A DNA stretch of 38,600 bases from Omnitrophica WOR_2 bacterium RIFOXYA2_FULL_38_17 (lineage in GTDB: Bacteria > Omnitrophota > Gorgyraeia > Zapsychrales > Zapsychraceae): NCBI GenBank assembly GCA_001805965.1, contig MHHG01000064.1, positions 1 through 38,600 on the forward strand. The letters are read 5' to 3'. Below, one piece after another: positions 23,794 to 31,577 of this stretch. A program made the position numbers and the translations under genes. The notes under the pieces are model-generated. The model saw only the letters and a program-made list of their open reading frames with translations, was not told the DNA's origin and ran no database searches. How positions within the stretch are numbered: the first letter of the stretch is position 1; each line of letters begins with the position of its first letter.

Positions 23794-25923
23794 ATGAACT
23801 TAGCTCAAACAACTAATAAAATATTATCAGGACGTAAAAATGATGCTTTAGGCGCTATATTAGGAAATGATGGCGTAAGCTTTTCAATTTATTCTAAATA
23901 TGCAAAAGAGATATTTTTGTTATTATTTGACCCTTTTAAAAGTGACCCGACTGATATTATAAAACTTGAGAAAGGTGATAATGATATATGGGGCGTTTTT
24001 GTTCGGGATATTAAAGCCGGACAATTGTATGGATATAAAGTAAGAGGAGATTATGTTCCGCAAGAAGGTATGCGGTTTAATGAAAATAAATTGCTGTGTG
24101 ACCCTTATGCGAAGGCGTTTTATGGGGAATTCATGAATAAGGATAATTTATTGTTTGGTTATGACGTAAATTCAAATGAGAGGGATCTATCCTACGACAG
24201 CAGAGATAATACGCATATTGCTCCAAGATCTGTTGTTATAGATGATAAGTTTGATTGGGGAAAAGATAAAAAACCGAATATTCCGCTGGAAAAGTTAATA
24301 ATCTATGAAGTTCACCTTAAAGGCTTAACAGCGCACAAATCATCAGGCGTTAAAAATCCAGGGACTTATTTGGGATTTATTGAAAAGATACCATATTTAA
24401 AAAATTTGGGGATCAATGCAGTAGAGCTGCTGCCTATTAACCAGTTTTATAAAAGAGATGGTCTAGTGAAGATAGGCCTGACAGATTATTGGGGATACAA
24501 TACTATTGGGTTCTTTGCGCCTGAGAATTCGTATAGTAATTGCGATACTATTGGATTCCATGTCCAAGAATTTAAAATGCTCGTAAAGGAATTACATAAG
24601 TCCGGTATTGAGGTAATAATGGATGTTGTATACAATCATACTGGTGAAGTTGATGAACTTGGCCCGACACTATGTTTCAGGGGCATAGATAATCCTTCTT
24701 ATTATGCATTGACTGGCAGGGAGTATGGCCAGCCTTATCGCTTATATGTTAATGATGCTGGTTGTGGAAATACATTTAATGTGGAGAATCCTCCTGTTAT
24801 GAATCTGGTCCTGGATTCTTTAAGATATTGGGCAGATATTATGCGTGTTGATGGATTTCGTTTTGACTTGGCATCTATTTTGCCTAAAGTTCAGGGCAGG
24901 TATTGTAAAGACTCACCTTTTTTTGATGCCATTGCCAAAGACCCTATACTAAAGAAAGTAAAGTTAATTGCTGAACCATGGGATTTAACAACATATCAAG
25001 TCGGAAATTTTCCTATGGAATGGTCGGAATGGAATGGAAAATTCAGGGATAATGCAAGAAAATTTATTAAAGGGGACCAGTATCAGGCTAAAGAACTGTC
25101 ATATCGCTTGACAGGTTCACCGGATCTATATGGCGATGATGATAGGACACCCTATAACAGTATAAATTTTATTACATGCCATGATGGATTCACTCTAAAT
25201 GATCTTTATACTTATAATGATAAGCATAACCAGGCTAACGGTGAAAATAATTTAGACGGAACAAACGAGAATTTTTCGTGGAATTGCGGGGTAGAGGGTG
25301 ATACTGAGGATGAAGCGATCGTCCATCTTCGGAATAAAATGATAAAAAACGCATGGTGCTGTCTGCTGATCCCTTTAGGAACTCCAATGATCCTGGGTGG
25401 TGATGAGTTTATGAGAACTCAAAAGGGCAATAATAATGCTTATTGCCAGGATAACGAACTTACCTGGTTCGATTGGGATTATGCAAATAAACATAAGCAT
25501 ATGATCATGTTTGTGAAAAAGATCATTGCTTTTAGAAAAAAGTACACGATCCTGCAAAAAAGAAAATTTTTGGCCGGAGAAAGCCTTAATTTTAATAAGA
25601 CAGAAGATATTACTTGGTATGGTTATAATCTGGACAGTGTGAATTGGGATGATCCAGAGCTAAAGATGTTTTGTTGCCATCTTAATGGAAATAAAGATAC
25701 AGAAAAACCCGGTAATTACCATCTGTTCTTTATTTTAAACGCAGATTTTAATTCCCATACGGTCAAAATACCAGAATATTCTGGCATAAAATGGCATAGA
25801 GTAATTGATACCAGCCTTAAATCTGGCGGGGATATTCTTGAGGCAGGAAAAGAAATAAAGATTTCCCCGCAGGATCTTTATATAATTAATCCCAGGAGTG
25901 TTGTTGGATTGCTTGGAAAGTAA
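23794..25923 (+). CDS. glgX: Glycogen debranching enzyme GlgX (isoamylase type)
   Basis: The 709-residue GH13 enzyme hydrolyses alpha-1,6 branch points. An N-terminal CBM48-like domain (about residues 15-120, with GVSFSIYSKYAKEIFLLLFD) precedes the barrel. The nucleophile is D358 in VDGFRFDLAS, the acid/base E394 in LIAEPWD, and FITCHDGFTLNDLYTY carries the third acidic residue. NGENNLDGTNENFSWNCG is a GlgX/isoamylase signature. Length fits (about 660-710). In this operon it would trim branched glucan; a branching enzyme (GlgB) is not in the window. Confidence 0.95.
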   Translation: MNLAQTTNKILSGRKNDALGAILGNDGVSFSIYSKYAKEIFLLLFDPFKSDPTDIIKLEKGDNDIWGVFVRDIKAGQLYGYKVRGDYVPQEGMRFNENKLLCDPYAKAFYGEFMNKDNLLFGYDVNSNERDLSYDSRDNTHIAPRSVVIDDKFDWGKDKKPNIPLEKLIIYEVHLKGLTAHKSSGVKNPGTYLGFIEKIPYLKNLGINAVELLPINQFYKRDGLVKIGLTDYWGYNTIGFFAPENSYSNCDTIGFHVQEFKMLVKELHKSGIEVIMDVVYNHTGEVDELGPTLCFRGIDNPSYYALTGREYGQPYRLYVNDAGCGNTFNVENPPVMNLVLDSLRYWADIMRVDGFRFDLASILPKVQGRYCKDSPFFDAIAKDPILKKVKLIAEPWDLTTYQVGNFPMEWSEWNGKFRDNARKFIKGDQYQAKELSYRLTGSPDLYGDDDRTPYNSINFITCHDGFTLNDLYTYNDKHNQANGENNLDGTNENFSWNCGVEGDTEDEAIVHLRNKMIKNAWCCLLIPLGTPMILGGDEFMRTQKGNNNAYCQDNELTWFDWDYANKHKHMIMFVKKIIAFRKKYTILQKRKFLAGESLNFNKTEDITWYGYNLDSVNWDDPELKMFCCHLNGNKDTEKPGNYHLFFILNADFNSHTVKIPEYSGIKWHRVIDTSLKSGGDILEAGKEIKISPQDLYIINPRSVVGLLGK

Positions 25924-26007
25924 TAATAAACAGGTTTACGCCTTAATGATAATTGAATGTGTTTGCGTAAAAAAATAACTAATCTATACATTTAAACAGG
26001 AGTAAAA

Positions 26008-26340
26008 ATGAACGAGAACATAAATCAAGATATACTTGCTTTAATCGTCAAAATGCAGATTAAGCTGGATTCGATGGAAGAAAAGATAGATTCTTTAATC
26101 CGGCGATCAGAAAATAAAACATACAAAGAAAAAACCTTTTCAAAGCCTTATAGAGAGCATGATAAAGCTAAACATAAGCAGGAGAGAAAATATGGGGCAA
26201 GAAAGGATGAGGGTTCCAGCGAGCGTAAATTTTATCATGGAAGCCCATTTGGCAAGAAAAAGGAAACTGGTAAAAGTAATTTCAAAGGCAGAAAAAAGCC
26301 TTTTAATAAATCGTTAAGAGAAAATAAAGATGCTTTCTAA
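26008..26340 (+). CDS. Small basic protein with N-terminal coiled coil
   Basis: The 110-residue protein has an N-terminal heptad-like helix (about residues 5-35, ILALIVKMQIKLDSMEEKID). A long low-complexity tail rich in K, R, S and G follows, with motifs such as KPYREHDKAKHKQERKYG and FKGRKKPFNKSL. Such a layout suggests an oligomerising helix with a disordered nucleic-acid-binding tail. I do not recognise a family. CAGGAG precedes the ATG. The gene is 84 bases after glgX and 122 bases before recQ, just ahead of a run of DNA-processing genes. Confidence 0.72.
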   Translation: MNENINQDILALIVKMQIKLDSMEEKIDSLIRRSENKTYKEKTFSKPYREHDKAKHKQERKYGARKDEGSSERKFYHGSPFGKKKETGKSNFKGRKKPFNKSLRENKDAF

Positions 26341-26418
26341 AAAATCTAATAGAGTTGTTTAAATAAAGAATTTGACAAATTTTAAAAATGAAATAAGCTA
26401 TTAAAAAGAAAATATGGT

Positions 26419-26462
26419 AATCCCCCTAGCCAAAATATTATAAAGGAGAGGGGGATTTTTTT
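26419..26462 (+). terminator. Terminator-like hairpin abutting the recQ start codon
   Basis: AATCCCCCT (26419-26427) pairs with AGGGGGATT (26449-26457), a 9-bp stem with a 21-base loop, and the T run ends at 26462, directly against the ATG at 26463. The AAAGGAG sequence (26442-26448) lies in the loop, and the purine run AGGGGG is the 3' arm of the stem. The hairpin can thus serve as terminator of upstream transcription and mask the recQ ribosome site. Confidence 0.68.
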
Positions 26463-28286
26463 ATGATTGATCTAACTGTACAACCACAGATGAAAACAAA
26501 AATAATATTACATCTTTTAAAAACCACTTTTGGATTTGATTCATTTCGTCCCTTGCAGGAAAAGTGCATTTTAACGGTTCTTGATAAGAAAGATACTATG
26601 CTCATAATGCCAACCGGAGGTGGCAAATCCTTATGTTACCAGATCCCATCATTGATATTTGACGGCTTGACAGTTGTCATTTCACCATTAATATCATTAA
26701 TGAAAGATCAGGTAACGCAACTGAAAGAGCTGGGGGTTGAGGCGGAGGTTATAAACAGCACATTATCTCCTGAAGAATACAATACTAATAAAGGACTTGT
26801 CAAGTCAGGTAGGACCAAATTGCTTTTTGTGGCACCAGAAACATTATTTAAGCAGGATATCCTGGAAATGCTTGATCAATGCAAGGTTGACTGCATAACT
26901 ATTGATGAGGCACATTGTATCTCTGAATGGGGGCATGATTTCCGTCCCGATTATCGACGCATTAAGGATATCCGTTTAAATTTCCCGGATGCGGTATTTT
27001 TAGCGGTAACTGCAACTGCCACTAAACGGGTTCGAAATGACATAATAACTAATTTAATGCTAAAAGTGCCTGTTGAATTAATTGCAAGCTTTAACAGGGA
27101 TAACCTTTTTTATGAGGTTGTACAAAAAAACAGAGCCACTGATCAGACGCTTGATTTTCTGGAAAAATTTAAAGGACAAAGCGGAATAATTTACTGCTTT
27201 TCCCGTAAACAGGTTGATGCCTTAGCTGCCGACTTAAATGAATATGGATTTAAAGCGTTGCCTTATCATGCAGGATTGTCTTCGGAAGTAAGAAATAAGA
27301 ACCAGGAAGCATTCATAAGGGATGATGTGCCGATCATAGTGGCTACAATTGCTTTTGGTATGGGGATCAATAAGCCTAATGTCAGGTTTGTTGTTCATTA
27401 TGACCTGCCTAAAAACATAGAATCTTATTATCAGGAAACAGGAAGGGCCGGAAGGGATGGGCTGCAGTCACACTGCCTTTTGTTCTTCAATCCAGGGGAC
27501 ATAGCAAAGATACGGTATTTTATAGACCAAAAACCTGATGAAGTACAGCAACGTGTGGCAATAGACCATTTAAATGCTATGGTTGATTTCGCGGAAAGCC
27601 GTACGTGCCGAAGAATACCATTGATAACTTATTTTGGTGAGGATTATACTGTTGAAAACTGCGGGCAATGCGACAATTGCGTTAATATTAAGGAGCAGAC
27701 AATTGATATGTCCTACGAAGCTATTAAGTTTTTACAATGTATTAGTGAGACTGAAGAAATGTTTGGTGCCGTGCATGTTATAAATGTATTGCGCGGAAGC
27801 GAGTCTGAAAAAGTCCTGAATTATAATCATAATGAATGTAGGATTTATGGAAAGGGGATTCATTTATCTTTAAGGCAGTGGCAAAATTTAGTGCGTCAAT
27901 TTATTCAGCAGAGAGTAATTGATAAAGAAGAAAAGTATGGCGTGCTAAGCTTGAATAAAAAATCATATGATGTCCTAAGCGGTAAATTATTGTTTAAAGG
28001 GTATCCGCCTGAGCCTGATAAAGTTAAATCGAAGCTAAAGAATGTCCCACGTATCATGAATTACGATGATAGCCTTTTTAATGAGCTGCGGAAAAAACGA
28101 AAAGAATTGGCGGATTCCAAAGGGGTCCCGCCTTATGTGATATTTTCTGATAAGTCGTTATTAGAAATGTGCCAGCAGCTACCTAAAAATAAAAATGAAT
28201 TTATGCAAGTCTTTGGCGTAGGTGACCAAAAATTAAAAAAGTATGGCGACATGTTTTTAAAAATCATTAAAAACTATCATAATTAA
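26463..28286 (+). CDS. recQ: ATP-dependent DNA helicase RecQ
   Basis: The 607-residue 3'-5' helicase has helicase motif I GGGKS (K55), motif II DEAH at residues 148-151, and QETGRAGRDGL as motif VI. The RecQ-specific zinc-binding region contains CGQCDNC near residue 400 after TCRRIPLITYFGE. A winged-helix domain and a C-terminal HRDC domain (about 530-607) follow. Length is standard for bacterial RecQ. It unwinds recombination and replication intermediates; its usual partner, topoisomerase III, is encoded 19 bases downstream. The start at 26463 lies directly after a hairpin and T run. The next in-frame ATG (26490) has no ribosome site. Confidence 0.96.
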   Translation: MIDLTVQPQMKTKIILHLLKTTFGFDSFRPLQEKCILTVLDKKDTMLIMPTGGGKSLCYQIPSLIFDGLTVVISPLISLMKDQVTQLKELGVEAEVINSTLSPEEYNTNKGLVKSGRTKLLFVAPETLFKQDILEMLDQCKVDCITIDEAHCISEWGHDFRPDYRRIKDIRLNFPDAVFLAVTATATKRVRNDIITNLMLKVPVELIASFNRDNLFYEVVQKNRATDQTLDFLEKFKGQSGIIYCFSRKQVDALAADLNEYGFKALPYHAGLSSEVRNKNQEAFIRDDVPIIVATIAFGMGINKPNVRFVVHYDLPKNIESYYQETGRAGRDGLQSHCLLFFNPGDIAKIRYFIDQKPDEVQQRVAIDHLNAMVDFAESRTCRRIPLITYFGEDYTVENCGQCDNCVNIKEQTIDMSYEAIKFLQCISETEEMFGAVHVINVLRGSESEKVLNYNHNECRIYGKGIHLSLRQWQNLVRQFIQQRVIDKEEKYGVLSLNKKSYDVLSGKLLFKGYPPEPDKVKSKLKNVPRIMNYDDSLFNELRKKRKELADSKGVPPYVIFSDKSLLEMCQQLPKNKNEFMQVFGVGDQKLKKYGDMFLKIIKNYHN

Positions 28287-28305
28287 GAGTTTTTAGTATA
28301 AATCA

Positions 28306-30441
28306 ATGAAAGTGATCTTAGCTGAAAAACCTAGTGTGGCTCGTGATATTGCCCGAGTACTTGGAGCAAATCAAAAGAAAGATGGCTGGTTAGAAGGCAA
28401 TGGCTATCAGGTCACTTGGGCGTACGGCCATTTAGTTACTATCGTTGAGCCTTTTGTAATGTGCCAAGATTGGGGCGGCAAATGGAAATTTTCGCAGTTA
28501 CCTATGATACCACAAGAATTTCAGCTTACTTCAAGCCAGAGCGGCAACAAACAGTTCAATGTTATAAGTAAACTATTCAATGATTGTGAAGAGATCATTA
28601 ATGCGACGGATGCCGGAAGAGAGGGCGAATTAATATTTCGCTGGATATACAAACATTCAAAATGCCAAAAGCCGTTTAAACGTTTATGGATTTCTGATCT
28701 AACAGATGCGAGTATTCAGGCAGGATTAGATGCTTTGTATAATGGTCAGGAATTTGACCATTTAGGGGAGTCAGCGCAATGCAGGGCCTTTTCAGATTGG
28801 ATAGTCGGTCTGAATGCCACGCGAGCTTATTCGATCAGTAACGGCCAGCTATACACAGTTGGACGAGTTCAGACACCGACACTTGCGTTGATCGTGAACC
28901 GACAGAAGTTAATAGATGGATTTGAAAAGTGTTATTACTATGAGCTTTATGCAAAGACAAAAAATGTAGATTTCAGATGGGAGAATATTGATGGTTTTAA
29001 GATGGAAAATATGGACAAGGCAGAAGAACTTAAAAAAAGGCTTCAGGGAAAAGATGGGAAGATCGTTAATATTAAAGTATCAAGCAAAAATACAAACCCG
29101 CCTCAGCTCTTCGATCTGACGCTTCTTCAAAAAGAATGTAATGAAAAATTTGGATATACAGCACAAGAAACTTTAGAATATGCTCAGGACTTGTATGAAA
29201 AACAAAAATTGATCAGTTATCCTCGAACGGAGTCCAGGCATTTATCAGAGAACCTGCGCCCTGAATTGCCAGCCATTCTACGAAGCGCTCCAGACAATTT
29301 AAAAGAAATAGCTGCAAAAGCCATAGAAAGCATTGAATCAGGGCATACTCTTGGCAAAAATCATATCAATGATAAAAAGCTTACTGACCACCATGCTATT
29401 ATCCCGACAAAGAAAAAATTGCAAGGGAGTTTAGATTCAAAGCATGAAAATGTTTACATGCTGGTTCAAAAGAGGTTTATTTCAATATTCTATCCTGATT
29501 TTGTGGAAGAAGTTACAGAGATAATAATGCATATTGATCAGGAAATATTCAAGTTTAAAGGCGCCCGTCCTACCGATATGGGATGGCGAGTAATATATCA
29601 AAAGCCTGATATGAATAAAGCCAAGGGATCAGATGAAAAACCGGATCCGGATAATGATCAAAAAAGTGCTGCTGATCAATATTCTGTTAAGCAAGAAGTC
29701 ATTGATATGATGAATGCTCAATTTATAAAAGGACAAGTACTGGAAATTGATGCTCTGGAAATACAAAAAAAAGAAACTTCAGCTCCGAAGCCGTTTACTG
29801 ATGGAACTTTATTGAATGCAATGAAATATATTGGTAAGCAGGTTGACGATGAAACACTTGCAATACATTTAAAAGACCAGGGCCTTGGTACCCAAGCAAC
29901 ACGGGCAACTATTATTGAAAGACTGATTAGATCAAAATACATTGTTAGAAAAGGCAAATCCTTGTTGCCTACAAAAAAAGGAATTCAGTTGATAGAAACT
30001 GTAATTCCAGACCTGAAAAGTCCTGAATTAACTGCGCAATGGGAGCAGAAGCTTTCAGAAATTAATGATGGTAATCTTAAAGATTCAGATTTTATGGATG
30101 AGATTAAGTTGTTCACTGAAAACGTGATAGCTGTTATTAAAAATAGTGACTTTAGCAAGGGCTCTGCTGGTGATAAAATAATATTTGGAACATGTCCGAA
30201 ATGCGGGAAAGGCCAGGTTTACGAAGGTAAAAAATCATATTATTGTTCAAGGTACAGGGAAGGATGCCAGTTTGTTTTATGGGCAACTATTGCCAGCAAG
30301 AAGCTTGAGCATGATCAGGTAAAGAAAATAATAAAGGACAGAAAGTCAGATCTGATAAAAGGTTTTACTTCTAAAAAGGGCCAGCCCTTTAACGCGGTTG
30401 TGGAATTAGATGCGGATTTTAAAACTAAATTTCTATTTTAA
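28306..30441 (+). CDS. topB: DNA topoisomerase III
   Basis: The 711-residue type IA topoisomerase opens with a TOPRIM domain (MKVILAEKPSVARDIARVLG, then ATDAGREGELIFRW with its acidic metal site). The catalytic tyrosine is Y305 in LISYPRTESRHLS. QGLGTQATRATIIERL is another type IA block. A charged low-complexity linker occurs around residues 440-465. The C-terminal zinc-ribbon-like segment CPKCGKG...CSRYREGC (about residues 630-660) is common in TopB. Together with RecQ it decatenates and resolves crossed strands. The 19-base gap suggests co-transcription with recQ. Confidence 0.96.
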   Translation: MKVILAEKPSVARDIARVLGANQKKDGWLEGNGYQVTWAYGHLVTIVEPFVMCQDWGGKWKFSQLPMIPQEFQLTSSQSGNKQFNVISKLFNDCEEIINATDAGREGELIFRWIYKHSKCQKPFKRLWISDLTDASIQAGLDALYNGQEFDHLGESAQCRAFSDWIVGLNATRAYSISNGQLYTVGRVQTPTLALIVNRQKLIDGFEKCYYYELYAKTKNVDFRWENIDGFKMENMDKAEELKKRLQGKDGKIVNIKVSSKNTNPPQLFDLTLLQKECNEKFGYTAQETLEYAQDLYEKQKLISYPRTESRHLSENLRPELPAILRSAPDNLKEIAAKAIESIESGHTLGKNHINDKKLTDHHAIIPTKKKLQGSLDSKHENVYMLVQKRFISIFYPDFVEEVTEIIMHIDQEIFKFKGARPTDMGWRVIYQKPDMNKAKGSDEKPDPDNDQKSAADQYSVKQEVIDMMNAQFIKGQVLEIDALEIQKKETSAPKPFTDGTLLNAMKYIGKQVDDETLAIHLKDQGLGTQATRATIIERLIRSKYIVRKGKSLLPTKKGIQLIETVIPDLKSPELTAQWEQKLSEINDGNLKDSDFMDEIKLFTENVIAVIKNSDFSKGSAGDKIIFGTCPKCGKGQVYEGKKSYYCSRYREGCQFVLWATIASKKLEHDQVKKIIKDRKSDLIKGFTSKKGQPFNAVVELDADFKTKFLF

Positions 30442-30502
30442 AACAGATTAAAATTTACGATGGAATGTTCTGGAAATAATGGATTGTGACGGAGGATATT
30501 AT

Positions 30503-30805
30503 ATGACAATGCAAAATGATAATGAGAAAAGAAAAAGCAAAGATCCTTTGCATGGGGTCACTTTGGTGATGATACTTGAACGCTTGCATAAGATTTATGG
30601 CTGGGAAAAATTAGGAAGGCTAATAAAGATAAATTGTTTTAATAATGAGCCAAGTATAAATTCCAGCTTAAAGTTTTTAAGAAAAACTCCTTGGGCCAGG
30701 GAGAAAGTTGAGAAATTTTATTCAAATGCATTGCAGAAAAGTGAAAAGTTCAGGGCAGAATTTCTAATCCCCGATGTAGAAAATGATAAACGATCTGCTG
30801 AATGA
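30503..30805 (+). CDS. VF530 family protein (DUF2132)
   Basis: The 100-residue protein carries the VF530 signature: [26 protein letters not shown] and [21 protein letters not shown]. The family is small and helical and was described structurally as DNA-binding-like, but its function is not established. I chose ATG 30503, which follows GGAGG (30491-30495), over the in-frame ATG 30479 upstream of that site. It follows topB by 61 bases on the same strand and ends 12 bases before the convergent SWIM gene. Confidence 0.88.
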   Translation: MTMQNDNEKRKSKDPLHGVTLVMILERLHKIYGWEKLGRLIKINCFNNEPSINSSLKFLRKTPWAREKVEKFYSNALQKSEKFRAEFLIPDVENDKRSAE

Positions 30806-30817
30806 AAGGACTGATAC

Positions 30818-31567
30818 CTAAAGGTTGCGGCCAGTTTGTATTTCAATATTGAAAATATCTGACAGGTCAGTATTTTTTAGTATTTTCAAGCTTTTAATTT
30901 TAGCCTTTTTAAGGATACTTTTGCGATTTGAATGAATGGATTTTGAAATAAGGTCCAGGATATCTACACCCCGCAATTTGAATAGCAATTTTGGATCATT
31001 ATCTATCTTTGCTCCGAGTGCGTAAAGCGCAACAGCAGTATGCTTGCAAAGATTTGCACGTTCAGAGCAAGAACAAGTGAAAGACATTTCGCTTTGAGAA
31101 GGGAAGATGCCAGTTGCTTTATTTGAAAATATGTCAGACATTTCGCCCGGAAAATGATTATCCAGTATCTTTTCAAAACATTCCAAATACCCTTCATAAA
31201 ACCCTTGAATACTTGCCCATTTTGCTTCTGATACCGGTTTAATGGTGATCTTGATCTCATAAGGCTTTATCTTTGACCCCAGAACGATCGCTTTGATTGT
31301 ATTTGAATCTATCTTAAAATCAGCTAAAGCTTCACATCGGAAAAGAAGCTTGCCCTTTTCCAGGTGGATATTGTTGACAGTGTATTTTTTTAAATTGGCG
31401 TTCCAGGCTTTTCCCCACCAGTTTGATGCAAGATCTTTAGTTTTATTGGTAAATGGAGTAATGCATGGATTGGTTTTTTGTAAGGCAATTAGCTTGCGCC
31501 TGAACTTAGTTTTTAACCTGGAATTTAGATTGTATCTGCTGTGCCAAGTTGTTGTGAGCATACTCAT
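30818..31567 (-). CDS. SWIM zinc-finger protein
   Basis: The 249-residue protein has a SWIM finger of form C-x-C-x6-C-x-H (C165, C167, C174, H176). An N-terminal region with WWGKAWNANLKKY is typical of SWIM proteins paired with SNF2 helicases, and TAVALYAL directly follows the finger. SWIM domains bind DNA or proteins. The gene starts 10 bases after the stop of the SNF2 helicase gene, so both come from one transcript and probably act together. The specific role, perhaps chromatin-like remodelling or repair, is not known. Confidence 0.88.
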   Translation of the reverse strand: MSMLTTTWHSRYNLNSRLKTKFRRKLIALQKTNPCITPFTNKTKDLASNWWGKAWNANLKKYTVNNIHLEKGKLLFRCEALADFKIDSNTIKAIVLGSKIKPYEIKITIKPVSEAKWASIQGFYEGYLECFEKILDNHFPGEMSDIFSNKATGIFPSQSEMSFTCSCSERANLCKHTAVALYALGAKIDNDPKLLFKLRGVDILDLISKSIHSNRKSILKKAKIKSLKILKNTDLSDIFNIEIQTGRNL

Positions 31568-31577
31568 TATCTCTTTT

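Noticed and set aside
25934..25973. TTTACGC / GCGTAAA inverted pair after glgX as a terminator
   Set aside because: The loop exceeds 20 bases and the plus strand continues with A rather than T, so it does not fit an intrinsic terminator for glgX.
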